Below, piece by piece: positions 40,527-48,601 of a DNA stretch of 64,000 nucleotides (the stretch's first letter is position 1; each line of letters starts with the position of its first letter). The DNA comes from CAIZGX01 sp044354975 (GTDB lineage Bacteria; Bacteroidota; Bacteroidia; Flavobacteriales_D; Sanyastnellaceae). The position numbers were made by a program, and so were the translations under genes. The stretch spans positions 1-64,000 of the forward strand of contig JBIKZA010000003.1 in assembly GCA_044354975.1 (NCBI GenBank), in the 5' to 3' direction. The notes under the pieces are model-generated. The model saw only the letters and a program-made list of their open reading frames with translations. It ran no database searches and was not told the origin of the DNA.

Positions 40527-41507
40527 ATGAAAAAAATTGTATTCTTTTTAAGCTTGGTTTTAGCACTTTTGTCAAACGTTTCACTGGCTCAATACCGTTG
40601 GGATTATGGATTGAAAGTAGGAGCATCGAACTACCTCGGAGACATCGGAGGAAAATATCTGCCAAGAAGAGATTTCGTTGTAGATATGCATTTGGTATCT
40701 ACCCGATTTGCAGCTGGAATATATGGAAGATATAAAGTGAACAAGCGCCTCGCGTTTTCTGCAAACTTCGATTGGATACGCATTACAGACAGAGATGCTT
40801 ATACAACTTACGCACCACGTCGTGCTAGAAATGCAAACTTTCAAAACGATTTATTGGAATTAGGCGGAAGAGCTGAATTAACCATATGGTATGACAACGA
40901 CGTTGGAAACAAAGGTTACTACAATCCAGACTTTAAAGTATTTATGTTCGCGGGTTTAGCCGGATATTCTTCTAATCCGAAAGGACAGATTTATAGCAAC
41001 GGAGGTGTTCAATACGGTGGAGAATGGTTCTCCTTGCGCGATTGGAAGACTGAAGGTCAGAAGGAAGCTTATTCGAAATATGGTTTGGCTATTCCATTAG
41101 GTATTGGAGCCTATTTCACGTACAATAAGAAGTGGAGAGTGCAATGGGATTTGAGTTGGAGAACGACATTTACAGATTATTTAGATGATCTCTCTACCGT
41201 GTATGCGAATCCGCAAGATGAAAAGGCACAGGAATTTGTTAACGGACAAACTTACCAAGCATTATTAGATGGCCTTGTTGCAGATAATCCACAATATACT
41301 TCTGCAGACTTATACATAGATAATTTCCGTTATGTAGATGGTGCTGTTAGGCAAGCTCCTCGTGGAGACGCTACGCACAACGACAGCTACCTTACGACAC
41401 AGTTAACAGTAACACGTGTAGTTCGTGGAAGATCTAGCTTCTACAAGTCGAAGTATAGTTACATGAAAGGAAAGCCTGGAGTTAGAAGATCAAGAGCGAA
41501 GTTCTAA
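40527..41507 (+). CDS. DUF6089 family outer-membrane beta-barrel protein
   Basis: The 326-residue protein begins with a clear signal peptide (MKKIVFFLSLVLALLSNVSLAQ). DYGLKVGASNYLGDIGGKYLPRRDF is the DUF6089 family opening, and strand-like segments such as FMFAGLAGYSSNPKGQ, YGLAIPLGIGAYFTYNKKWRVQWDLSWRTTFTDYLDDLS follow. The tail is basic (KYSYMKGKPGVRRSRAKF). Some related proteins are linked to the type IX system, but no specific role can be given here. A TATCTTAG element at 40501-40508 may be its -7 box. The stop codon is 2 nt from that of the convergent glycosyltransferase. Confidence 0.87.
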   Translation: MKKIVFFLSLVLALLSNVSLAQYRWDYGLKVGASNYLGDIGGKYLPRRDFVVDMHLVSTRFAAGIYGRYKVNKRLAFSANFDWIRITDRDAYTTYAPRRARNANFQNDLLELGGRAELTIWYDNDVGNKGYYNPDFKVFMFAGLAGYSSNPKGQIYSNGGVQYGGEWFSLRDWKTEGQKEAYSKYGLAIPLGIGAYFTYNKKWRVQWDLSWRTTFTDYLDDLSTVYANPQDEKAQEFVNGQTYQALLDGLVADNPQYTSADLYIDNFRYVDGAVRQAPRGDATHNDSYLTTQLTVTRVVRGRSSFYKSKYSYMKGKPGVRRSRAKF

Positions 41508-41509
41508 GA

Positions 41510-42409
41510 TTAAAAATATTGTTTCAATTTAGAAAGTGGTTTACGCAATAGCGTGAACCACTTTGGTTTTAGGCAATTTATTTTCCAAGCCAAACGATCT
41601 TCGCGATTCGCCCGAAGGCGATTTTTCAAACTAACATTACTCACGCCACCGGCGCGCATGTGAATCATTACTTTGGGCAGGTGTTGCGCACTGCATGATT
41701 CTTTAAAAAGAAAACGCAGCATGAGTTCATAATCCGCAGCACTTTTAAATTGCGTTTCGAAAGTTCCGAAGTTTTCATAGCAAGATTTCTTTACAAAAAA
41801 GGTAGGGTGCGGAGGCATCCATCCTTTCAAAAAGTTCTCTTTGGAATAAGAACCGCTTCGCCATTTTCGAATAATTTTCGAAGTGTCAACCGGATCTACA
41901 TAATTCAAATCACCATAAAGGCAATCCGTGTTATTATTCTGAAAGGCAAGAACCACCTGTTCAATCACATCATTTGAACAGTAAAAATCATCGCTATTCA
42001 AAACGCCAATAATATCTCCGGTAGCCAAAGCAAGTCCTTTATTCATGGCGTCGTAAATACCCTTGTCTTTTTCACAAAGAAATTTTGAGACTAAACCTTT
42101 CGCAGAATCTTGCAAAGCATCTTGTGCAACATCTTTCGCAGAATCTTGCATCGCATCTTGTGAAACATCTTTCGCAGAATCTTGCATCGCATCTTGTGAA
42201 ACATCTTTCGCAGAATCTTGCATCGCATCTTGTGAAACATCTTTCGAAGAATCAAGATATTGCTTCACAATTTCTATAGTCCCATCAGTTGAATTACCAT
42301 CAACAACGATGTACTCGATGTTTTTATATGATTGCTTCTGAACTGAGGAAATCGTATCACCGATTGTTTTCGCACTGTTGTAACTAACAGTTATGATACT
42401 CACTTTCAT
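41510..42409 (-). CDS. Family 2 glycosyltransferase with an in-frame 12-residue tandem repeat
   Basis: A 299-residue GT-A enzyme from ATG 42409 (MKVSIITVSYNSAKTIGD). The nucleotide-sugar site is YIVVDGNSTDGTIEIVKQYL, then CEKDKGIYDAMNKGLALATGDIIGVLNSDDFY with the metal-binding SDD, and WMPPHPTFFVKKSCYENFG with AADYELMLRF. Between KQYLDSS (about residue 56) and LVSKFLCEKDKG lie four copies of DVSQDAMQDSAK, about 50 residues that family members lack; they fall in a surface loop, so the fold may be kept. The repeat is encoded by 36-bp DNA units described separately. It lies 4 nt after an outer-membrane gene. The acceptor sugar is unknown. Confidence 0.9.
   Translation of the reverse strand: MKVSIITVSYNSAKTIGDTISSVQKQSYKNIEYIVVDGNSTDGTIEIVKQYLDSSKDVSQDAMQDSAKDVSQDAMQDSAKDVSQDAMQDSAKDVAQDALQDSAKGLVSKFLCEKDKGIYDAMNKGLALATGDIIGVLNSDDFYCSNDVIEQVVLAFQNNNTDCLYGDLNYVDPVDTSKIIRKWRSGSYSKENFLKGWMPPHPTFFVKKSCYENFGTFETQFKSAADYELMLRFLFKESCSAQHLPKVMIHMRAGGVSNVSLKNRLRANREDRLAWKINCLKPKWFTLLRKPLSKLKQYF
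42098..42241. repeat. Four tandem 36-bp repeats inside the glycosyltransferase gene
   Basis: Units are 42098-42133, 42134-42169, 42170-42205 and 42206-42241. The last three are identical; the first differs at three bases. Each unit consists of three related 12-mers: TTTCGCAGAATC, TTGCATCGCATC and TTGTGAAACATC. Together they encode DVSQ-DAMQ-DSAK on the minus strand. A 38-bp part recurs in the spacer before arsR (20065-20102). Confidence 0.95.
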
Positions 42410-42413
42410 GGAA

Positions 42414-43016
42414 TCAGAAATTTCTTCCAATTAAAAAGTGCAAGACTTGATTGTAGTTCCCTTTTTCGTAATAAGAACCTGGATTCGCGAAATTAGGGGA
42501 TGGTCTTGTCGGAATTATGCTCGATGAAAATTTCCCTTCTATGAACAGGTGATCGCCTAATTGAACAATTGCCCCCAAACCGAGACCAATATCAAAGTTC
42601 CGAAACGGAGGTGAAACGGGATCCGTAAACTGATTTGCAAGAATTTCTTGTTTTATTATTTGTCCGTAATAAAGTCCTGATAAAAATGTGAATGGACCAT
42701 TCTGGTATGACCACTGCACGGGAACTTCGATATAATTAAGTCTATATGAATAGGTATTGAAGTTCAGTGTGTCGCGTTTGGTTCGTGATCCTTTTTGAGA
42801 ATAATACAGGCCAATTCTAAGTCCGTTTTTTTTGTTGAATGGAGCGTTGACATAGGCTCCTCCAGTTATTCCAAATTTGTCCCATCCACCAAGTCCATCA
42901 CCACTTATTTGAGAGGTGGTCATGCCTATAGCTATTCCCGCGTTAAATGCTTGTTGAGCATTTACAGAACCCGCCAACAACGCAAAGAAAAGAAGAAGTG
43001 CTCTAGTTAATTTCAT
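42414..43016 (-). CDS. PorT-like outer-membrane beta-barrel protein
   Basis: A 200-residue protein starting at MKLTRALLLFFALLAGSVNAQQ with a signal peptide. The rest is made of alternating strands (FNAGIAIGMTTSQISGDGLGGWDKFGITGGAYVNAPF, LRIGLYYSQKGSR, YIEVPVQWSY, IGLGLGAIVQLGDHLFIEGKFSSSI) and ends with an aromatic residue (VLHFLIGRNF), the usual barrel end signal. This is the OMP_b-brl_2/PorT family size. Its function is not known. It overlaps the upstream Omp28 gene by 14 nt and is followed after 4 nt by the glycosyltransferase, so they are likely co-transcribed. Confidence 0.85.
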   Translation of the reverse strand: MKLTRALLLFFALLAGSVNAQQAFNAGIAIGMTTSQISGDGLGGWDKFGITGGAYVNAPFNKKNGLRIGLYYSQKGSRTKRDTLNFNTYSYRLNYIEVPVQWSYQNGPFTFLSGLYYGQIIKQEILANQFTDPVSPPFRNFDIGLGLGAIVQLGDHLFIEGKFSSSIIPTRPSPNFANPGSYYEKGNYNQVLHFLIGRNF

Positions 43017-43872
43017 ATTCAATAGCATTCAGCACGGCGTGTGTATTGGCGTCAACCAAATATCCAATAACAGTCATATTCGTTGGTTCCCAGCTTGTTT
43101 GAACAGGAATAGTATAGCTTGTCGTTGCGGTGTAACCAGCACTTGGACTGTTGATTACCAAGTTTCCCATAGGTTCAGAAACATTGGTTCTAAGGACGTG
43201 CTCATGCTCATACTCTTCGATTTCTGATGGGGTTTGGCTATAGTCTTCTTGCGGACTTACTAAATGATTTTCAACTAAAAGAACAACCAAATTCACATTG
43301 CCGGTATATCCTTGAAGGAATTGAGAATTTATGTGAATGTTGAAGACATTGTCCGCAGACACATATTCGCAATTGGCTTGCAATTGAACAGGGGTAGCGG
43401 TATTCATTTGATTCATTACAATGTCTTGCCAACTGCTTGGATTAGCGGGGTCGAGGTATTCGTAACTGCTTAAACCACCGAGACGATCAATGCGCGCTGT
43501 TGGATTAAATCCACCGTTCAGTTGAGACCAAAAAAGGTTTCCGGCAGGGGTAGTATAATCTGTCTGAAACAAGGCGCCGCCCGTTGAGGCAAGGGAACCT
43601 GCATGAATGGCTACAGTAACCATGCGCTCTCCTAATGTGGCGTCGAGTGCCAGGGCGAGTGAGGTAGATGCTGGACAAAATCCACACAAGTGACCAGTGT
43701 ATTCCTCAAACAGGACATTTTTTTCGGCAACAGTTGCTGTTGGAAATGTTGGTGCTGGCCCGTATAAATCGTCACGGTATTTGTTTTTCGCTACGGTAAC
43801 CGGATTTTCAATTCGATCACAAGACCCAAACAACAGGGCAAAAGCTAAAAGGAATAGTAGTGTCTTTTTCAT
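43003..43872 (-). CDS. Omp28-family outer-membrane lipoprotein with thioredoxin-like fold
   Basis: The 289-residue protein starts MKKTLLFLLAFALLFGSCD, a lipoprotein signal with Cys18 lipidated. A thioredoxin-like region follows, with a CxxC centre in YTGHLCGFCPASTSLALALD (about residues 58-77), where a resolving pair Cys-Gly-Phe-Cys replaces the usual Cys-Gly-Pro-Cys. The central and C-terminal beta-rich parts match Omp28 proteins. It may be a thiol-disulfide protein of the outer membrane. It sits 1 nt after the DUF6029 gene and overlaps the PorT-like gene, so the three are one operon. Confidence 0.87.
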   Translation of the reverse strand: MKKTLLFLLAFALLFGSCDRIENPVTVAKNKYRDDLYGPAPTFPTATVAEKNVLFEEYTGHLCGFCPASTSLALALDATLGERMVTVAIHAGSLASTGGALFQTDYTTPAGNLFWSQLNGGFNPTARIDRLGGLSSYEYLDPANPSSWQDIVMNQMNTATPVQLQANCEYVSADNVFNIHINSQFLQGYTGNVNLVVLLVENHLVSPQEDYSQTPSEIEEYEHEHVLRTNVSEPMGNLVINSPSAGYTATTSYTIPVQTSWEPTNMTVIGYLVDANTHAVLNAIEYEIN

Positions 43873-43873
43873 T

Positions 43874-45550
43874 TTAAAAACTTGCTGTGTACATTAATTC
43901 AAATCCGTTAGTAGCCGGTACCGCTCGACAAACACCACCGATGCAGAAAACGCCCTCTCTGCGCTTACCATATCCTAAAGTAATTCGCTGCGAACCGTTT
44001 ATATATCCGACAGTTCCAAATAAATAGTGAACGCGCTTTTCTACTGTTGAATTCCCGTAATTGTATTGGTCAATTAAAGCAACACTCCAATGTGGTGAAT
44101 GAGAAAATTCAGCTACTACGGTAGCCCAGTCTCCTTTGTCTTGGTCAGTTTGAAGGCCTTGGAATTCAAGATGAAGATTGTCTTTAGGAGTGAATTTGTA
44201 ATTCAGTTCAACCACTTCAATATTCGCGTAAACAATGCCCTTAAAGTCATTAGTTACCGGAGTAACAAGGGTGTTAAATTCGAAATAATAATAAGTAAAG
44301 GCCGCTGAGAATTTTTTGCTCAGTTTTTTCTTCACTTCTAAATTGAAGTCCCGGACGTACTTGGTAGGCCCAAACTTCAAAGAGTTGACTTGGTACCCAT
44401 CTGTATATGCTTCAATTCCATTAAGTCGAGTCGTATCTAGGCCATTCGCTGCTGCAAAGTTTGCAGAGAGTTGAGTTCCGTATTTTCCCCCGAGCTTCGT
44501 TCCTTTTTTGAAAGTGTAAAAAACTTCGCCCATAAAGCTGACTTCTCCAGTTAGCGGCGTGGCATAAGGGTACAAGGTTGCTGCTAAGTTATGTGTATGC
44601 TGTTTTGTTATGGAAGGAAGGTAGTTGGTAGGTACATCGAAAAGTTTTAAGTTGCGATCTGCACGAAAGCTCATGTTGTCAATGTATTTTACAGCTGTAT
44701 TTATTCCAAAGCCGCTTCCGCTATAGGAAGCATTCAAAAAGAAGGCTTTCCCTTTTCGATACAAATAGGCGTTATCTGCGCTTGGGTCATTGATTTTTTG
44801 AGCATATTCAGCGGATAGAGCCAAGCCATTTCTGTTGAGTTGTAATCGAACTGCTGAGTTCGAGACATTGTTTGGTGTCAAGAAGATTAAAGAATCTTGA
44901 AAACGGGTTTCTCCATTTTGATAACGGCTGACGAAACTCGTTCCCAATGTTAGTTGAGTTTGCTTTTCAGCAAGAGATTTAAAAATAGTGTTCAAATGAA
45001 ATTCGGCATCGCTTCCGCGAATAATACCGTCGGCATTGCTTACTCCACTATCAAAATCTAAACGTTGGCGTCCGTATATTCCTTTTAAGATTATTCCCTT
45101 TTTTGGAGTTATGATTAATCGGGCTCCGTCAAGCGCGTTATCTATTCCCAAGTTCGGTTCCCAATAGGTGCGAAGGGTTAATCCGTTTCCGAATTGTTCG
45201 TAGAAATTTCCTATCGTAACATTAAAAATACTGTCTTGATATTGAATGTAACGGTTTCCAATTCCGGTGCCCTTGTATCTGTTTTGAGCGCTGAATCCTT
45301 GAATGGCATTGTTATATGTTTCAAAGCGCATTCCTGCACTGAATCCACCTTGGGTATACATTAGATTTCCAAAGCCGTTAATAGCAGTAGTGGCTGGAGG
45401 AACAGTCGCTCCAATTAGACTGTCTTCACTGTATTGTTGTGAAAGAAATTGGAAATTGCCATGCAATTGACCTGGTTTTTTCGGATCGCCTTGAGCTTGA
45501 GCGCTACAGGCGAAAACAAGGAGTGTTGAAAATATAAGTAGCTTTTTCAT
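43874..45550 (-). CDS. DUF6029 family outer-membrane protein
   Basis: A 558-residue protein from MKKLLIFSTLLVFACSAQAQG, with a signal peptide; ATG 45559 (MNRMKK) is also possible. DPKKPGQLHGNFQFLSQQYSEDSLIGA, GGFSAGMRFETY and YEQFGNGLTLRTYWEPNLGIDNALDGARLIITPKKGI match the DUF6029 family. The remainder is a long series of amphipathic strands ending GFELMYTASF, consistent with a large outer-membrane barrel. A TATTTTCG -7 box at 45567-45574 gives it its own promoter just past the terminator of the TlpA gene. Its function is unknown. Confidence 0.85.
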   Translation of the reverse strand: MKKLLIFSTLLVFACSAQAQGDPKKPGQLHGNFQFLSQQYSEDSLIGATVPPATTAINGFGNLMYTQGGFSAGMRFETYNNAIQGFSAQNRYKGTGIGNRYIQYQDSIFNVTIGNFYEQFGNGLTLRTYWEPNLGIDNALDGARLIITPKKGIILKGIYGRQRLDFDSGVSNADGIIRGSDAEFHLNTIFKSLAEKQTQLTLGTSFVSRYQNGETRFQDSLIFLTPNNVSNSAVRLQLNRNGLALSAEYAQKINDPSADNAYLYRKGKAFFLNASYSGSGFGINTAVKYIDNMSFRADRNLKLFDVPTNYLPSITKQHTHNLAATLYPYATPLTGEVSFMGEVFYTFKKGTKLGGKYGTQLSANFAAANGLDTTRLNGIEAYTDGYQVNSLKFGPTKYVRDFNLEVKKKLSKKFSAAFTYYYFEFNTLVTPVTNDFKGIVYANIEVVELNYKFTPKDNLHLEFQGLQTDQDKGDWATVVAEFSHSPHWSVALIDQYNYGNSTVEKRVHYLFGTVGYINGSQRITLGYGKRREGVFCIGGVCRAVPATNGFELMYTASF

Positions 45551-45566
45551 TCTATTCATTCAGCCT

Positions 45567-45574
45567 CGAAAATA
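45567..45574 (-). promoter_or_regulatory. -7 promoter box of the DUF6029 operon
   Basis: On the minus strand TATTTTCG, 7 nt before ATG 45559 and 16 nt before ATG 45550. Confidence 0.45.
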
Positions 45575-45588
45575 CGTCGTAATCGGAA

Positions 45589-45611
45589 ATAAAAAAAGCC
45601 CTTTCGGGCTT
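45589..45611 (-). terminator. Intrinsic terminator of the TlpA-like gene
   Basis: AAGCCC/GGGCTT with loop GAAA, followed on the minus strand by a T tract. Confidence 0.85.
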
Positions 45612-45630
45612 ATAAATGCTGTGAGTGAAA

Positions 45631-46116
45631 TTACTTCTTCAATTTGAGCAATTGCTCATGCACTTCTTGTTCATCTCCATCGGCATAATTGTTATGTTGC
45701 CAAACAATTTTCCCTGTTCCATCTACTAAAAAAGTGTGAGGAACATTGTTCACACCCATGGCCTGAGCGAATTGCTTGTTGCTGTCCAATAAAATTTCAT
45801 AAGGCCACATAACGCTGCTTACATAAGGTGCCACGCGCATAGCAGAGCGCTGATCATCAATGGATACTGCAATAATTTTAACTCCTGTTTCTGCTTGCCA
45901 TTGTTCATATAATTCCAGATAATTGTTCAACTCTTTTTTACAAGGACTGCACCAAGTGGCCCAGAAACAGATGAGTGTGGGTTTTCCATCTTGTGCAAGA
46001 TTGGCTGTATTAATTGTTTTTCCGTTTAGATCCTTTAGCGAGATACTCGGAAGTTTTTCTTGAGCAGATAACCCAAAGGAGATGGCCAAGAAGAAAAGTG
46101 AAATAGAAAGGCGCAT
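45631..46116 (-). CDS. TlpA/ResA-like thiol-disulfide oxidoreductase
   Basis: The 161-residue protein has a signal peptide (MRLSISLFFLAISFGLSAQE) and a single TlpA-like thioredoxin domain with redox centre Trp-Cys-Ser-Pro-Cys (CFWATWCSPCKKELNNYLE, about residues 51-69) and the cis-Pro segment NNVPHTFLVDGTGKIVW. It should reduce or rearrange disulfides in the periplasm, as in cytochrome c maturation or protein repair; the partner is unknown. It is flanked by terminators on both sides, so it is transcribed alone, between two other exported thioredoxin-fold genes. Confidence 0.93.
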   Translation of the reverse strand: MRLSISLFFLAISFGLSAQEKLPSISLKDLNGKTINTANLAQDGKPTLICFWATWCSPCKKELNNYLELYEQWQAETGVKIIAVSIDDQRSAMRVAPYVSSVMWPYEILLDSNKQFAQAMGVNNVPHTFLVDGTGKIVWQHNNYADGDEQEVHEQLLKLKK

Positions 46117-46162
46117 AAAATATTTTTTTTAAAAGTAGAAAACTTTAGCCAATGACTGTACC

Positions 46163-46192
46163 AAAAAAAAGAGCCGACGCATCGTCGGCTCT
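46163..46192 (-). terminator. Intrinsic terminator of the T9SS thioredoxin-like gene
   Basis: AGAGCCGACG/CGTCGGCTCT with loop ATG and a long T tract on the minus strand. Confidence 0.92.
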
Positions 46193-46213
46193 TCTTCCTT
46201 GAAAAAATCAAGA

Positions 46214-47731
46214 TTATTTTACAGAAACACGAACAGTGTTCACCGTTCCGTTGATCGTTACATTCAACATGTAAACACCAGCAGAAAGGTTAGAAACATC
46301 TATACGTGAAGTGTAGTTTCCAGCAGCTTGACTACCTACGTATTCAGTCATTACGCGCTCACCAAGAACGTTGATAACGTCAACTGTAACAACGCTGTTG
46401 TTAGTTAAACCGTAAGCAACATTGATGAAATCATTTGCAGGGTTAGGATAAACGCTAACACCAGCAGAAAGATTAACTTCTTCGATACCTACTACAGTGT
46501 TTACGTTTGAAGGAGCAGCAGCTTCTGCGAAATCGTAAGATCCATCATAGTTCCACAATGAAGAGAATGTAGCACCTGCATCGTTTACTGTTGTAACGTA
46601 AAAGTGACCGTTTACAGCAGCACCCCATTGCATGTCATAGAAACCATCACCGTATGCATCAGTAGCAGTGAAAGTGTAACAACCAGTTGATGGAAGGTAA
46701 ACGTCAACAATTTTAGTTGAATTGTCTGCAGGAAGTGGAGCAGCACTGTAATCAGCAGAAGCTACAACGGTTCCAGCATCGTCCGTGATAGACCAAGAAG
46801 ACTCTTCTGGGTAACGGTCAAATAAGATATCAAGTTTAACGTGAGTTGTACCATCAGCAGCAAATGCGATAGGAGCTGTAGTAGCGTTGTTTGAAGTGTT
46901 GTCATCAGCAGAAGTGATGCTCACGTTCAAATTAGTAGCACCAGTGATTGCAACAGAACCAACGTTAACAGTTGCTACAGCATAAGTAGACAAGTTACCA
47001 GTCCAGTTGTATACTAACGGAGCAGTACCACCAGTTACAGTGATAGTACAAGCAGTTAATGCAGAAGTACCGTTGTTTTGGATAGTAACAGCAACATCAA
47101 CGTTTCCGCAAGTAGCAAGGTCTCCATCATAGCTTAACATTGATGGGTCATTGTTTTGGAAAGCTGGAGGAGGACACTCTTGAAGAGTAGCATATAAACC
47201 AGCACCATCTAATTGACCAACTTCAGTTACAATGCGGTTAGGGCAAATGCGATATACCGTTGGGTAGTAAGCAATAGCATAATCGTCATTGATTGTTCCA
47301 GCCAAAGCAGTTGCTGGGTTAGCAATAGGGAAATCAATTGGAGTTCCAGTTGGGTTTAACCAGTTACCTTGAGTGTTGCTTCCAGTACCAGCGATGTCAG
47401 CTGCAGTAGTAGCACCGTCACCGTCAATCCAGATTACCATAACCTCATCAGTAGTTGCAGCAGATACTCCAGGAGCACCAGCAGGACCGTGGTTGATGTA
47501 CAAGTCATCCAATGCACCAGAAAGGTGGAAGTTCCAACATGGTCCGCACCATGTTGCAGATACATCAAGATATACAGTATATCCTTGATCTAAGTAGTTG
47601 TACAAGTTGTGTGAAACACCAAATTGGTCAGTGATTGTGAAATCTTGACCAAATGATCCAGCAGGCAACTGAGCGAAAGACATTGTTGACGACATTACGG
47701 CAACAACCATCAATAGTAGAGCTTTTTTCAT
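46214..47731 (-). CDS. T9SS type A secreted protein with N-terminal thioredoxin-like domain
   Basis: A 505-residue protein with a signal peptide (MKKALLLMVVAVMSSTMSFAQ). Residues 25-180 are thioredoxin-like, with VSATWCGPCWNFHLSGALDD (Cys-Gly-Pro-Cys) and a cis-Pro stretch (IAYYPTVYRICPNR). A CARDB-like beta domain (about 190-285) and a further beta domain follow, and residues 415-505 are a type A sorting domain (VSVYPNPANDFINVAYG, VINVLGERV, NLSAGVYMLNVTING). It would be exported to the cell surface through SprA. Codons are strongly biased to A/T-ending highly used forms, suggesting strong expression; this is an impression, not measured. Confidence 0.9.
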   Translation of the reverse strand: MKKALLLMVVAVMSSTMSFAQLPAGSFGQDFTITDQFGVSHNLYNYLDQGYTVYLDVSATWCGPCWNFHLSGALDDLYINHGPAGAPGVSAATTDEVMVIWIDGDGATTAADIAGTGSNTQGNWLNPTGTPIDFPIANPATALAGTINDDYAIAYYPTVYRICPNRIVTEVGQLDGAGLYATLQECPPPAFQNNDPSMLSYDGDLATCGNVDVAVTIQNNGTSALTACTITVTGGTAPLVYNWTGNLSTYAVATVNVGSVAITGATNLNVSITSADDNTSNNATTAPIAFAADGTTHVKLDILFDRYPEESSWSITDDAGTVVASADYSAAPLPADNSTKIVDVYLPSTGCYTFTATDAYGDGFYDMQWGAAVNGHFYVTTVNDAGATFSSLWNYDGSYDFAEAAAPSNVNTVVGIEEVNLSAGVSVYPNPANDFINVAYGLTNNSVVTVDVINVLGERVMTEYVGSQAAGNYTSRIDVSNLSAGVYMLNVTINGTVNTVRVSVK

Positions 47732-47766
47732 GTGATTAAATTATTAATAGGTTTACTTTAGGGCAA

Positions 47767-47774
47767 CGAATATA
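47767..47774 (-). promoter_or_regulatory. -7 promoter box of the T9SS thioredoxin-like gene
   Basis: On the minus strand TATATTCG, one base off the consensus, about 35 nt before the ATG at 47731. Confidence 0.4.
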
Positions 47775-47802
47775 AAGAAATATTTCGCCCAAATACTTTT
47801 TA

Positions 47803-47810
47803 TATCTTTG
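47803..47810 (+). promoter_or_regulatory. -7 promoter box of the 237-residue secreted protein, predicting a leaderless mRNA
   Basis: TATCTTTG matches exactly; GAAC follows and then the ATG at 47815. Confidence 0.6.
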
Positions 47811-47814
47811 GAAC

Positions 47815-48528
47815 ATGAAAAAAAATATTCTCTTTTTTGGATTCGCGCTCTCTTTCCTAGGTATGTCGGCGCAAAGTATTGAATTAGTAAATCCTGTTGT
47901 TCAGGTTAACGCAACTGCTGCTACACTTACAGGGGCAGGTGAAATGGTTGCCGAATGGCCCGTAACAAACATTTCTGATGCTCAGATTTCTGTAAAATGC
48001 AGCAGAAGTGTAATTGCTGAAGTTGCAGGTACTTCGAATTATTTCTGTTGGGGAGTTTGTTATGGAGAAACAACAAACGTTTCCCTTCTATCGCAGACTA
48101 TTTTGGCAAGTGATACCAACCATACCTTTTACGCCCACTACAAGCCATTAGGCAATCCAGGCGAAACGCGAATTACCTATTGCTTTTTCAATACAGCTAA
48201 TACCGCTGATCAAGCTTGTCAGACCGTTAGTTTTTGCTACGAGTCGACTTGTGAAATTGGAATTGAGGAGTCAAAAGGTTCAAAACTTCAACTTTCAGGA
48301 AGTAATCCGATAACAGGATTGACTTTCATGAATTATTCAATGCCAGCAGGCGAAAATGAGGGTCGCTTGATTATCACAAACCCCCAAGGTAAAATCGTGA
48401 AAACATCGACGGTGAGAGGTAATTCCGGAAGTATCTTACTCAATGCACAAGATTATGCAGCTGGAGTATATCAATTTACATTATTGACTTCAAAAGGAAA
48501 GGAGACCCTCAGAGTAGTTGTAGAATAA
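47815..48528 (+). CDS. Secreted protein with T9SS type A-like C-terminal domain
   Basis: A 237-residue protein with a signal peptide (MKKNILFFGFALSFLGMSAQS). The central part (about 25-140) is a beta-rich domain with several cysteines (SVKCSRS, YFCWGVCYGETT, ITYCFFNTA, CQTVSFCYESTCEIG). Residues 160-237 resemble a type A sorting domain, with GRLIITNPQGKIVKTSTV and NAQDYAAGVYQFTLLTSKG. The opening YPNP-like motif is replaced by SGSNPITGLTF, so the sorting call is less certain. Function unknown. It is divergent from the preceding gene and has its own terminator. Confidence 0.78.
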   Translation: MKKNILFFGFALSFLGMSAQSIELVNPVVQVNATAATLTGAGEMVAEWPVTNISDAQISVKCSRSVIAEVAGTSNYFCWGVCYGETTNVSLLSQTILASDTNHTFYAHYKPLGNPGETRITYCFFNTANTADQACQTVSFCYESTCEIGIEESKGSKLQLSGSNPITGLTFMNYSMPAGENEGRLIITNPQGKIVKTSTVRGNSGSILLNAQDYAAGVYQFTLLTSKGKETLRVVVE

Positions 48529-48550
48529 TTCAATAAAGATTTAAGCAAGG

Positions 48551-48582
48551 ACAACCTCGAATTTCGAGGTTGTTTTATTTTT
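48551..48582 (+). terminator. Intrinsic terminator overlapping the maeB promoter
   Basis: ACAACCTCGA/TCGAGGTTGT with loop ATT is followed by TTTATTTTT. The T tract is also the -7 box of maeB (48576-48583). Confidence 0.88.
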
Positions 48583-48583
48583 G
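48576..48583 (+). promoter_or_regulatory. -7 promoter box of the maeB-ruvA-sprA operon
   Basis: TATTTTTG matches the consensus, 18 nt before the maeB ATG at 48602, inside the T tract of the upstream terminator. Confidence 0.55.
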
Positions 48584-48601
48584 CAAACTCAAAGAAAGAA
48601 C

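Noticed and set aside
42098..42241. CRISPR array
   Set aside because: The 36-bp units are directly adjacent without spacers, lie inside a coding frame and have no cas genes nearby.
42063..42341. Plus-strand open frames over the glycosyltransferase repeat
   Set aside because: They exist only because the repeat period is a multiple of three; the minus-strand enzyme is clearly the real gene.
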